The position numbers were made by a program, and so were the translations under genes. A stretch of DNA of 64,000 nucleotides from Prunella strophiata (taxonomy: Eukaryota > Chordata > Aves > Passeriformes > Prunellidae): assembly GCA_036583965.1 (NCBI GenBank), contig JAZBQD010000034.1, forward strand, positions 14,135,040-14,199,039. The letters are read 5' to 3'. The notes below the pieces were generated by a model. That model had not been told where the DNA came from. It saw only the letters and a program-made list of their open reading frames with translations, and ran no database searches. Positions 1 through 14,233 of this stretch are shown here, piece by piece; position 1 is the first letter of the stretch, and each line of letters opens with the position of its first letter.

Positions 1-666
1 CTTTTCTGTAAAAAGCCAAGTTAGAAATGCAGTGTCCTGTCCTTTTCTAAGTGTTTTGTAAGATTTCATCTGTTAATGAACTAAAGTCAGGCTACTATGT
101 TAACCAGAGAAATTAAATTAAAAATTATTAATGATATCCTGTGTTACTCTTGCTGCTGAAGAGAATAGTATTTCTTGTCATAATGCCTCTTTGGGTAATT
201 ACAAATTATATTCTCAGTAGGAGTTCTCTGCTCTGAGGAAACTTCAGGTTCTCCTTTCCTGCTGTTGATTGCTCTGTTGGCAGACTGTGCCAGAATAACA
301 CTCCTGTTCTGGAAAGCTTAATATCAGTTTCATCTTCTTGGTGTCAGGCTGAAAATAAACCTCACACATAAATCATAAATCTCTTAAAAAGTCAGCTAAA
401 AGTCATTCTCCATTGAGTGACTGCAAATATATTTGTTGTCATTACTTTCCTACTTCTTAGAACTGAGCTGCTTGTGAGCATAGAATTATTTACACAATGG
501 CATGTTGTTATCCTTTAGGTACTTCTCTGTCCAAAATAAAGTAGTATTTTCTGTATTTTTAGTAAAAGTATTAAGGGAATGGAAAGGGAGCTGCTACCTG
601 CCTTAAGGCCCCTAGCAGTCCATAGTTACATCTCTAACAGTTTACATTTTTTGCTGTTTTTTAGAG

Positions 667-3313
<2,647 letters not shown>

Positions 3314-3594
3314 AATGCCAAATAATTACATATTACAGACAGCCTAACCTGATACACTGTACACTGCCTGACTTGATAGAGCTCAGTGGAGGTGTCTGAA
3401 AATGTAGCTCCTTCCTATCATATTCTACTGAAGCTTTGTAATGATTTTAGCCAGAGTCTAAAACTGTGAGACTTTTAAACTTCTTACCTTTCTACATATT
3501 TCTGTGCCTGGGCTTAGGAATCACCATAATTTGAAAGAATTTAAATGAATACCACACAGTTAAATGTTGATGTATTTTAGGCTTTAAAAGTGAA

Positions 3595-3600
3595 AATAAA
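3595..3600 (+). terminator. RAD50: RAD50 poly(A) signal
   Basis: AATAAA lies 282 bases after the RAD50 stop and is followed by a T/GT-rich stretch (TGTGATGTTCTTTTTGC), the usual layout of a cleavage and polyadenylation site. It gives RAD50 a short 3'UTR. Confidence 0.75.
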
Positions 3601-6600
3601 GTTGTGATGTTCTTTTTGCATGTTGTGTGGGACAAGTTGCACAAGTTGCAGATTCTCTGGAATAGCTGCAGCTCTGCCAGGGGCATAACAGCTTGCTCTC
3701 CATCTCTGGCAAGGTCAGCACTGATGGGTGTCACTGGTTGAAGGTGTGTTCATTGCTACCCACCTCACCTACCCAAAATTGACAGGCTTCAAAGAGAACT
3801 TTTACTGCTTTCTCTACAAGGTAACCTAACTCTGGCTGTTCAAAGACAGAATCTTCAGAATAAAGCAAAGGCCCATCTTTAACCAGATGAATGAGTGAAT
3901 TTTTGCTCAGTGAGTTATGTTGTGTTCTGATTCTTCATGGCAGTGTCTGCAAACGGGAAAATGGAGCATAAATGTCTCAGAGATTTAGTGTGGATGCTGA
4001 GCTTTGCCTGCCCTGCTCTGAGCTCTTCCTGAAGCTTTTTTCCTTGGTGTGACAACAGCTGGGGGCCCTGCAGCTTGGCAGTCCCAGGGAACCTGCTTCT
4101 CAATGGGAGTGGCAGTGGCAAGCCACGGGTGTGGCCTGTTGCAAAATGCAAAGGGCCCGATCATCACGAGCCCTGGGGTTGCACAAACCATGCCTTGCTG
4201 CTTCTGAAGCCAGGCAAGCCCTGAGGGAAGGAATTTCTGGATCCCTGTTTCTTTGTAAGGGGGTACCTAGAATTCTTGGTAGGAGTCCACAAGCAGAAGC
4301 TGGACTTGCAGTTCTTTGAATCCTTGCAATCAGCAGTGATGGGCTGACGCTCCTCAGCAAACAGTGTATGACCAAAGCACAATTTCAGAGGAAGAATCTT
4401 TAAACTGCCATTAAAGAAAGTTAATCTCTGTTACATCAGCACATTTCTCTTTGGCAAATGCTTAAATGAGCCTAAGAACGTTGCATGTTGTCTTCCTTCT
4501 CTTCCAGGGTGCAGGAATCCCTTTATTTTGCAGGGATGAGGAGAAGTTGACAGGGGAGGGGTGCAAGCAGACCTGGCTTGTGTAGGCAGGGCCTGGGGCT
4601 GGCTGAGCTTGATGGAGCAGGGCCTTTGCCCCTGAGGATGGTGCCCCTGAGCCCCTCACCTTACATCACACACCTCTCACAGCACCTGCTGAGGAGTCTG
4701 GCTGTCTGCACAGAAAAGGACAGAGCCCAGTGTCCCCCAGCTCTGGTTCTTCTCGGTGGCAAAGGCTCCTGGGCCTCAGCCTTGGCCAGGCTGAATGGCA
4801 GTAGGTGCCTTGAAGAGTAATGGCAGGAACCAAGATCTTCAGCTAAGGATTATTTCTACCTAAATTTTCTGAAACTGCAAGCCACCAGTGTCAGGGTGAC
4901 TGACCCCAGTCATCGGGAAACCACTCAAAGATAAGAAAATGAATGGGACTTCCTAGCAATTATGCATTCACCAATTCCCCAAAAAAGCAATGAACACACA
5001 ACTGGGGAGGAAGGGGGGAGAGCAGGGATAGGAAAATGCTACTAACCTGCATTATGTCTGCAGTGTTAAATAAGAAGCTTCACTGACTAGTACTACTTCC
5101 GGAAGGGAAATTTTCTGAAAGATACAATCAACAGAAAAAAAAAAATTGTCTTTTCAAATTTGCCTGTACAACCTGTTTATTTTAGCATGACATGTACACC
5201 CCAGGTCTGCACTGTCACCAGAAGTGACTCCCCAGCCTTTGTACATTCTGTCCTGCTATTTTCCCAAGTTAAGGCCATGGCTCACAGTTCCTCTATGAAG
5301 AACTTTGGGCACATTTTTGCCTACTTGGCCTTTCCCAAGTTTATCCTCACATGTACTTTGACAGTAAACATTTTTCCAGAAGACAGGGAAAACACAGGAA
5401 ACGTAGTGGAAAAACAACCTCTCCTATATCAAATCAATATAGGACGATTTCAAAAAATTCACTGAATAATTTGAATAATCCACAGGCTCCTGGACAGCCA
5501 ACAGCATGAAAAAGAGACTTTGCCAGCCCCATGGTTTTCATGTGGACTGGAAAATAAGAAACGTGTTTATGTGAATCAAATGTAAGAGAAACTTCAAGCA
5601 CTTCCATGATACTCTGCTCTTGATGGACACCTTGGGAGAGTGAGGGCAGAAGTGGCCCTGACTGCTCTGGTGGTGGCACAGGCAGGGGGATCCCTGCTCT
5701 GCCAGGGCTCCCTGCCCTGCCACAGGGGACAGGGGACAGCCACCACCCAGCGTGGCAGGGCTGGAGGGGAGGGTGGCACAGGAGCAGGACATCCCAGCAG
5801 AGGGATCCTTGCCCTACGTGATAATACACAAAGTGCAGAACCAAGCAGAGACATTTTATGGCACACAAGGCACAGATTTATTGCTGTAGCTCACTGGGCA
5901 GGTAGCAAAGTGGTGAAGAAAGTTTCTGTCCAGTTCCCATTTTGGTGGGAGTGGGGGTGGATTTCCAGCAGGGAGACCACAGCACCCAACCTCCAGACAG
6001 CAATCCATGCACACACTCAGATACACCCTGGTTAAGAGCCAAAAGTAACAGCTGCACAATAACAAAAATGTCAGGTCAGTGGAATTGCTGTAGGGAATTG
6101 AGCTGAGATTCAGGCACTTGCCTGGGATGGTAATGGCAAAGCCACTTGTCTGAGAGCACCAAACCCCTACTGTGCCTGCTGGACCTGCAAGGTGTGCAAA
6201 TCCCTTCCAGGGGATTTAGCCTGGCTGCAGCCTCAGCCCTGGCAGATGCTTCTGAAGCCAGGGATCTGCAGGAGAGGGAGAGCTTTGGCAGGCACCACTC
6301 AGGTGAGAGACTTTCCTTCCACCTCTGCACCACAGCATCCATTTCTTCAGCACCATGATTATTTTTGCTTTATCTGCACTTAGTCAGCAAGAACTACTTT
6401 CACTGGAAGAAAACCTAGAGATCTCCAGGACACTCCTGTCTAAACATTTTGTTTCTAAGTGGAATTTATATTAGCAATAGAAAACCAATACTTTTGATTT
6501 TCTGGTGCTTCCTTCAGTATTACTTCTGCAGTACAACTCTGCTGCCTGTTTACAGGCTGCTGCATAACACCTTGCCCTGAAGTGCTTTGGGTTTGCAAAC

Positions 6601-9600
6601 TTCAGAGAAGATAAATTTTTACATTATTTTTAACAAAAACATGCTTTATGACCTGCCTGAAGTAAAAAGCTGACTTACTTAACTCACTACTCCTAGGTGC
6701 AACTTCTCCAAGCAGCTTTCTCCTACATGCTACATTTAAGGCAAAGAGCTTTACGTGCCCTAGAAATTACATTAAAAAACACAAGCAGATGAGCTTATCT
6801 ACAAATAAACACCACAAACCAAAGCAATAAATATAGATGATGCTTTCAAAAGCTTAATCATTTGCTGTCTCCCTGCAACTTTGCATTTAAATGTCACACC
6901 AAGTATCATCTCATCTATTTCATTATGACAGGGTTTGCTGCCCTGCTGGGCAATCTACCAGGAGCCAGCATTTACTCTCTGCCTACTGCAAGGTGACACC
7001 CTTGGGGAATACCATGCAATTTGCAAATTCTCCTTCACCTGGCTCCATCCTATTTGTGTAATTTGATCCACGCAGGAAAAGTAAATTTCTGGAGCTGTAG
7101 TGCAGCCTTCCCTGCAGCTGCAGGGGCTGAGGGAAGCAGGAAGGTTCCAGCACTGCCAGCCCTGCACAAGGGAGAACTCACTGCTTGTGAAGCCAATAAA
7201 CCCAACCACTGATTCAAGAGATACTGCATGTGCTGATGCTATACATTATGCTGTGACCCACATTTGGGTTTTTTCAGTTTATAAAATGTTTTATTTAATT
7301 GCTCTGCTAAGTAAGGAACAGCACACAAGAGGGAATGGACTGGAAGATGTGTGATGGCTTCTCCATGGGGACTTAATAGAAGGCAACGTTGGAATAATGC
7401 TGGAAATGAGAAAATGGTTGGGGGGAGGGGGGTCATCCAAAATCAGGCCATCAAGGACAAACTGAAGTTATTTATAAATATCACTGCAATTAAAGCATCC
7501 CCTGGACCTCCTGAGTTCTGACATTGTTTCTTCATGCCATGATCCCATCCTGTCCCTCCACAAATCCTCCACCTGCCACAGGGAGGAGTTTGGCTGCTAA
7601 AGCAAAGGTGGGAAGGTGACTCAGTTGTCTCCCCTTGCTCAAACTGCCAGGGAGAGGGAGCTGAGCATGAGGAGACTGCAGGGAAAGGAAAGGCCCCTGG
7701 GAGAAGCAGATGCCTTCCTTGCCAGCTGTGTTGGGTCCTCTTCTCATGCTGAGCCAGGGATGGCCAAAGCAGCTGGGTGGGATCATTTCCACCCTCCTGC
7801 CAGCCAGCTGCCCCTGGGATGGCCCAGTACCAAGGTGAAATTACTGACTATTTAACTGGGGAGGCACAAGTTCAGCCCAGCTGAAATGATGGACTGGCAT
7901 TCCCCCATTTCCTCCAGAGCCAGGCTAGAGAAGGGAGCACTGCCACAGGGAGCTGTAGCCCCTGTGAATCTGACAGCCATGGGTATCACACTCATTCCTT
8001 TGCAATGGTTCCATCAATTCCATCATGCCCACCAATGCCATCCCATGCTGATCGTGGCCATGACTCCAGCCAGCCCCTCTGCTCTTCCTTTGTGTGTGGT
8101 GATTGTGGCAGCCAACCTTGGCTTTGCTGCTGGGGAAAAGAATAAAGAACAAAGCTATGGCTTTGGGTATAGAACAAAGCAAAATTTCTGGGTTTGGTTG
8201 CACTGAGGGTCTCTTCAGATGACTTCCCTGTTTCCTGGTGCCATCATCAGAGATGCAGCTGTGGAAAGGCCCAAGCAGTGCTGGTCCAATGTTCACCATC
8301 ACCCCCTGGGCTCTCCTGCACATGGGGGCAAGAGGAGCATGATGTACCTGAAATAACCACTTGGATCAGTTCTCTGAATTGCTTGGGACCTACTCGGGGT
8401 GGCTTAAATCAAGCATGAAGAGCATGGGGTGGCAAAGCAGGGTGGGCACAGACCTCTGGGACATCCAGCACTCTGGCTGGAGCTGGACATATGGCAAAAA
8501 CCAGCAAAAGCAAAACCATCTCTTCTCTGACAAGCAGGCCCAGTTCAGGCTAGGCTCACATGCCTGGGGTTCTGTGTCCACTCTGATCAGCAGCACTGGG
8601 CTCATGGTTGTGGTGTCCCAGCAGCCCAGTCCCCTTGGGAAGGACAGTTTGGCTGAGCAAGACTCTTGAAGGAGCTGTTTTGGTTCCCTGCAGCTCCCAT
8701 GCTCCTCATAGCTCTGATCCCCCCACACATGAGCCCCCCCACCCCAATGCTGTTTCTCAGAACTGGGCTCCCCTTTCTAGGTATCATTTTCTACCCCCAC
8801 AACCCAAATTGGTACATTTCAGCTTTTCCCATCAGCAGGTTCATGTTATCAGTAGTTTGGGGAATGATTTTATCTGCCTTTGGGGGAGGTGGCCTGTGCT
8901 CTCCAGTGCATGGTCTGCAGAGTGGGGTGATCCAAAACCATGGGAGCACTGTCCTCATGCCCCCTGTGCCCTGTGGACCCTGCTGGGATGCTGCACCAGG
9001 CACAGGGCTGGGACCACAGGGCCTTTCCTGGGGTCATGGTGCATCCTGCAGCAGCAGCTTGGCTCAAGGAGCCAGGGGCAGCAGCCTTGGGACAGGGGCC
9101 ATAGCTCACTCTGCACTGTCACCAGCCCCTCCACCTGCAGAGATGGGAGCACTCCAGGCTCCCCCTGGCTCTGACCCAGCCTCTCAAACTCACAGGCAGT
9201 TCAGTGACTGGGAACTGTCACCATCTTTTTTTCAGGAAAACAAAGTTTGTCAGGCTAATACAGGAAGAAATGGTGAGTGCTGCACTCCAGTCCTGCCACT
9301 GCAACCTTGAGTCAGTGGCCACCCCACAGAGAAGGAGTGCAGTGCAGTGGGAAGGGCTTTGTTTGAAATATGAAGTTCAGGCTTCCTCAGGCTCCCTCAG
9401 GCTCTGTGACACCTCAACTTCACTGAAAATTTGGGGAAAAAAAAAAAAAGTTTTTACTTAAATGTTTCTAGATTTTCTAAATTCATTTAACATTTTGCTC
9501 TATTTATAAGCCTCTAAGCAGGTACCAGCTGAAGTTGGGCTTCCCTGGACAGGGCTTGCCCCAGCTGGAGCAGCAGCACTGTGGGGCTATGGGGAGCTGG

Positions 9601-10800
9601 TGACAGCAGAGCCACAAAGTGCTGCTCCACCTGAGCATGCAGGAGGAACAGCAATTTCAGAATTTGGAGAAGAAATGAGCCATTTTGTCAAGTCAACTTT
9701 TTTCCCCACAAAATTTCTGCTGACAAGACCAGCTATGGTGGGAAACAGCTATGGGTTTTTGTCTGTTCTCCTGCTCAGCAATGTGGTGCCCTGAATCCCT
9801 GAACTACTGTTGGTTTTCTGGTGTGCCCTTGGATGCCATGAGAGGGACAATGTGGCATGGCCTGGGGTGGCATGGCACAGCATGGCACACCATGGGATGG
9901 TGTGGGATGCCAAGCTGGGTGCTACAGGAGCCATCCTCCCACAATGGGATTTGTGCTACAGAGCTGAGTAAGTCCTGCTTGAAACCAAATACCCACATGC
10001 CAGAAAACACCCTCAGCTACTTCTTCCTTTACAAACAAGAACACTTTTTTTTGTTTTTGCATATGTTTAACATCTAGATTAAAGTTTTAGGATTTTCTTT
10101 TCCTTCAAATCTTTGACGACTTGAGCGTGCTGGGGCTACTGCTATTGTGGCCAAAGGACAGGAATATTTTCTGGTACAGAGTTCAGCTCTTCCTCTCCAA
10201 CAGCATCCCTGTGACAGGCCCTTCCCTGAAGGCTGCTAATGCCCATGGTCCCCCTTTTCTGCTGGTGGTGGCCAAGCTGTAGCACAGGGCACTGTGGCCC
10301 CAGCATGGCCCAGGGACCTTTGGAAAAAGGAGCTTTGCAGGAGGAGAGGTCCAGGCACCTGCTGGTGCCACATCATCCCCCATGAGACACCAACACCCAG
10401 GGCAGGAGCCTGGCAGGCACCCAGCCTGCACATTCTGGAGCTGATCCTTCTGCATAACTGTTTGTCCTTTCCACTGTGCAGACCAGGAAAGCACCAGTGG
10501 ATATTCCTCTGCACATAAGATCATGCCTTGACTTTACTCAGGCCTTGCAACGGGCTTGGCTCAGTCCTGCACCTGTCCATGGTTTTCCACACACAGCACT
10601 TCACAAACACGCTCCATAGTGAATAGATCCCTGGACACTGAAAAGAAATTCTCATCTTCTCATCCTTGCCTATCAGTTGGGTGATTAAATATCTACATAT
10701 TCAACCAATTGGGTGGAGACCATTCTCTTGCCACCATTACGTAATGAATGCCCTTTTTTGGGGTATTTCCCTTCCCATGCATCCTTTGCACAGGAAGACA
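3601..10800. other. RAD50-IL13 intergenic region, no gene recognised
   Basis: This 7.2-kb stretch between the RAD50 poly(A) signal and the IL13 promoter has many short open frames, but none has codon structure, splice sites or family motifs that I recognise. It is moderately GC-rich, with CTG/CAG-rich tracts typical of avian microchromosomes or small macrochromosomes. A short ATGG-rich imperfect repeat lies at 9833-9911 and an A13 run near 9436. By position it could hold cytokine-control elements, but nothing in the sequence alone proves that. Confidence 0.6.
9833..9911. repeat. Imperfect GGCATGG-type simple repeat
   Basis: Degenerate tandem copies of a GGCATGG/GATGG motif over about 80 bases in the RAD50-IL13 interval. 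It is low complexity and has no coding signal. Confidence 0.5.
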
Positions 10801-10847
10801 CCTATTTTGGCAGTTGCAATAGAGGAGATGCAGGTCCTTGTCCAAAC

Positions 10848-10855
10848 TATAAAAA
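10848..10855 (+). promoter_or_regulatory. IL13: IL13 TATA box
   Basis: TATAAAAA lies 90 bases before the IL13 ATG, which predicts a start site near 10878 and a 5'UTR of about 60 bases, a layout typical of cytokine genes. The 180 bases upstream include a CCAATTGGG motif (10705 area), TTACGTAATG (10738 area, a palindromic bZIP or C/EBP-like site) and GTATTTCCC, which could bind an NFAT/Rel-type factor. The factor assignments are inference from motif shape only. Confidence 0.65.
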
Positions 10856-10937
10856 TGGAGCTGTCTCAAGCAGAGAGGCAGAGAGCCCGTGGCCAGCCAG
10901 CCCAGCCAGCCCAGGAGGTGCTCAGAGAGCAGTGGCA

Positions 10938-12862
10938 ATGCTCCCCTCCCTGAGGACAGCTCTCACTCTGCTCTCCCTGCTCCAGCTCGTCTCTCCCAGA
11001 GCCGTGGCTCCATGTCCCCAGCAAATGCTGAAGGAGGTCACCCTGCTGATCCAGCAGCTCAGCTCAGGAGTGCAGGTAAGTGCTGCTGCACCTCTCGGCT
11101 TGGCTTTGCCTTCTGACCTCGTTATTGATGATGATGATGAGGATGATGATGATGATGATGAGGATGATGCTCTTCAGTGTCCAAGGCCAGCTACTGGGCT
11201 GCCCCACAGGGACTGGTGCCCACCTGGGTGGCAGGAGCTCTTCCCACTGGCTCAATCCACTCTGTCCCACATACCACTTGGGGCACCCTGGCCCACGCCA
11301 GCCTAGACTTTGTGTGATCAGCACTTGACTTGGTGGTACAAGCAGCTCCCAGGGTTGGGTCAGACAAAGTTTTTCACCTGACATTAGCTACTTTGCAGAA
11401 AAAAGTGCTGAGGAACCAGAAAACCTTCTGTGTCAGGGTGACAGAGGAAGCTCAGGGACATGGACATGGTGGTCTGGGCAGTGTAAGCTGGTAGGGGTTA
11501 GGGTCTACTCCCACTGAGCACACAGGGATTCTCCTGTGCCTTCCCAAACAAGTGCTGTGCAAACTCAGGTCCCGTGTCCAGGAGCCTGTTTGGAAACAAT
11601 TTGCTGAAAGATGCTGGCAGCACCAAGGGTGCATCCATGCCTTGGCCTGATGGAGAGGGATGGAGACATGATGCCCTTCCTGGGAGAGGGCACAGCAGGT
11701 GCCCTTGGGGCTGGCCCCATGATGATGGTCCTACAATGACAGTCCCATAACCATGACTCTCCCTTGTGTTGCCTCTCCAGGTCCCCTGCAATGACACCCG
11801 AGTGGCTCAGGTTGCCTTCACAGATAAAAAGGTAAATACCTATGCAGAGATAGCAGAAAATGCACTTATCAGAAATCCAGACATAGCCAGGGCCCTCCTC
11901 CCCATGGGGCACAGCACCTGTAGCTGAGGTAGCTTCAGCAGTCACTGAGGGTTTGCTCAGTGCCAGCTGAGCACTGGGTGAGTGGGCAGCTCCATGTTGG
12001 CTGTGCCCAAGCACCTCCAGCCCCCAGCTCTGCCCCCAGCCCCAGCCATGGGGCCACTGCTGTAACATGAAAGCATGGTAGGAACTCACTGGGGACCCTC
12101 CTGCCAGCCCTGCACACCTGGATAAAACCTCAGCTTAGTTCAGCTCTAATGATTCCCCTCGTGCTCCCCAGCTGCAAGAGCACGAGCTGCTGTGCCAGGC
12201 AGACGAGGCACTCACCAAAGTCACCAGGTGCAAGGAAATCTACGAGCCACTCATCATGAACCTGAAGCGCCTGCATGGCATGAAGGTAAGCAGGGGGGGC
12301 TCCTCCTTGCTTGTGCTGTGCTCCACAGCTCTGCCCCCACACTGGGGGTACCACAGGGCTGATCAGAATTTGTTCTCTCGAGTGGGGCCAGAGCTGGGCA
12401 TTGCAGACCTGCCCGTGCTTTGGGTTAATCTGCCTCTGTGGGAAGGGGATGCAGCTCCCACCAGCCCGGGCCAGTGCCCATGGGAGTCACACTGCTGGGC
12501 ACAGGGGCCAGAGCTTGCTCTGACCAAAGGACAATTCCTGACCTCCCGGGCCAGCATCAACTCGGAGTTATTTGCTGAGTTATTGATGAGGCAAAGGAGG
12601 CAAAGAAAGCATCTGGGCCGGAGCCTAGCTACCCACCGACCCAGCTGCTGAATCGTGCTGCCAGCTCTAATGTATTTACATTTTCCTTCCCCAGAACTGC
12701 ACCCGGAGCCAGGACAATGAGATCTACCTGCGCCACTTCTTGCCAGCGCTGGGGAACTTCACGCAGGGGCTGTACCGGCGCTGGGGCTCGGCTGCTCGGG
12801 GAGACGGGCACCGCTGCCAGCGCAGCAGCGCCCGCATCTCTCTGCTCCCGGCTCTCAAATAG
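10938..12862 (+). CDS. IL13: Interleukin-13 (four exons, 156 aa)
   Basis: IL13 is a secreted four-helix TH2 cytokine. Exons are 10938-11075, 11781-11831, 12172-12285 and 12695-12862, all GT-AG with phase-0 introns, the classic IL4/IL13 structure. Residues 1-24 are a signal peptide (MLPSLRTALTLLSLLQLVSP plus RAVA), and the mature chain starts near APCPQQ. Cysteines fall at about 26, 49, 71, 83, 103 and 142. N-glycosylation sequons are NDT (50), NCT (102) and NFT (122). The second exon reads VPCNDTRVAQVAF, which I recall as the signature of avian IL13. Helix D contains NEIYLRHFLPALGNFTQ. The chain is somewhat longer than the 146 residues of human IL13 because of a basic, serine-rich tail (from about RRWGSAARG to the end). 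It lies directly 5' of IL4 in the same orientation, as expected. Expression is presumably in activated TH2-like cells (inferred). Confidence 0.93.
11127..11168. repeat. (GAT)n microsatellite in IL13 intron 1
   Basis: GATGATGATGAGGATGATG runs begin 51 bases after the exon 1 donor. Read through, it would give an Asp-rich open frame, but it lies inside the intron. Confidence 0.85.
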
Positions 12863-13023
12863 GCTCTGCCGAGCGCTTTGGGTGTGCTTGCTCTCTTTTT
12901 GCTCCTCGTTTCGTGCACTTCCCCAGCCCTGCTCAGCCCTCCTGAGCCCAGCCCAGGCAGGGGATGTGTCCGGAGGGCACGCCGGGTCCCTGGAGTGCGC
13001 CCAGGGCGCTCGGCAGCTCCCGC

Positions 13024-13277
13024 ATTGTCCGCCCCGGTGCGAGGGTCGGGTGCTCCCCAGGCTCACATTTTCCCATTGTCCGCCCCGGTGCCTGTGTCGG
13101 GTGCTCCTCAGCCTCACATTATTGTCCGCCCCGGTGCCTGTGTCGAGTGCTCCCCAGGCTCACATTGTCACATTGTCCCATTGTCCGCCCCGGTGCCTGT
13201 GCCGGGTGCTCCCCAGGCTCACATTGTCCCATTGTCCGCCCCGGTGCCTGTGTCGGGTGCTCCCCAGGCTCAGCAGG
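13024..13277. repeat. Minisatellite, about five 46-59 bp units, in the IL13 3' region
   Basis: Units begin with ATTGTCCGCCCCGGTGC at 13024, 13075, 13121, 13180 and 13231 and continue with GTGTCGGGTGCTCCCCAGGC. The spacing is 51, 46, 59 and 51 bases. The array lies 160 bases after the IL13 stop, so it is in the 3'UTR if the poly(A) signal at 14228 is used. CpG content is high and continues the GC-rich last exon. Open frames through it are repeat translations. Confidence 0.85.
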
Positions 13278-13674
13278 ACAGGTCTCCCTGTGCAGGCTGC
13301 CCGGAGCTGTTCCCCGTCCCATCCAGCCGGGATGAGCCCTGCCCGGCGGAGGGACAGGGAGGGGCAGAGCGCCCCGGGGCAGCTGCCGAGGAGCCCGAGC
13401 TCTTAACTCTTCATTCATCTGCTCCTGCAGCACCTACCAAAATCAAAACCAGATTATCTGCTTCCTGTGACTTCCCCTCAGTGAGGGGAGGTTTCTTTAT
13501 AATCATCTTCTCTTCCTAAAGAGATCAAAATCTAGTCTGCAGTGATGAATTTGTCGCTGATGTTCAGCTGGGGGCCGGTTTCTGGGAGCAGAGCTGGGGA
13601 AGTGCAGAACCCGAGAGCAAAGCTGGCAGGGGAAACGAGGGGCTGGACCTGTCACTGCAATTTTAAATTGTCTC

Positions 13675-13860
13675 TTCTACTGTAGGTAGTACATAATATT
13701 AATAGTAGTGTTAATAACTTAAAATAACTTCTAAATTATTAATACTGAAGACAGGAGAGTCTGCAGGATAACTTTGAATCTAGTGGGTGCTCACTGACAT
13801 AATACTTCTGAAGTTTGTTTATTTATTATTATATGTTATTTAAATAACTTATTTTTATAG
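13675..13860 (+). promoter_or_regulatory. IL13: AU-rich element region in the putative IL13 3'UTR
   Basis: After the GC-rich minisatellite the sequence turns abruptly AT-rich. The stretch GTTTATTTATTATTATATG near 13816-13835 contains overlapping ATTTA pentamers and a TTATTTATT nonamer; GTTATTTAAATAAC follows. Such AREs destabilise cytokine mRNAs (established for IL13 and other lymphokines). Assignment to the IL13 transcript depends on the poly(A) site at 14228 and is inferred. Confidence 0.6.
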
Positions 13861-14227
13861 TGTGTAACCTAAAGATTCAAGACCAAAAAGTCCTGGCTGT
13901 TGAAAGATTTTCTTTGCTTGGGACCTAAAATAAAAAGGAAAAGCCAGTATTCAATGTTTATTTTGAAATTATTCGTAGTTCTGTGGAATACAACCATATT
14001 TAAAATACTGCTACCTCATTTTAGGGAACTCTTACTGTCTGATTGCCTTTGCACAACATCAAATGAATATGTGCTGATTTGTAATTTATTGTTCTTCTCT
14101 CTATTTACAATACTAGTATTACCAGAGTTAATATATTCAAATTACCATGTATTTGAATGTCTTCATTTTATTATTTTGTTAATATCAACTATGCACTGAC
14201 TTTATTGAAGTGTCCCTGGGCTTAAGA

Positions 14228-14233
14228 AATAAA
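14228..14233 (+). terminator. IL13: Probable IL13 poly(A) signal
   Basis: AATAAA, followed within 30 bases by TTGGTGTCC and T-rich sequence, is the first canonical signal I noticed after the IL13 stop. It implies a 3'UTR of about 1.37 kb containing the minisatellite and the AREs. Confidence 0.55.

Noticed and set aside
13024..13277. Regularly spaced repeats resembling a CRISPR array
   Set aside because: The units are directly adjacent diverged minisatellite copies without unique spacers, in a vertebrate locus.
12717..13519. Overlapping open frames of 229 and 213 codons
   Set aside because: They are out-of-frame readings of IL13 exon 4 continued into the 51-bp minisatellite.
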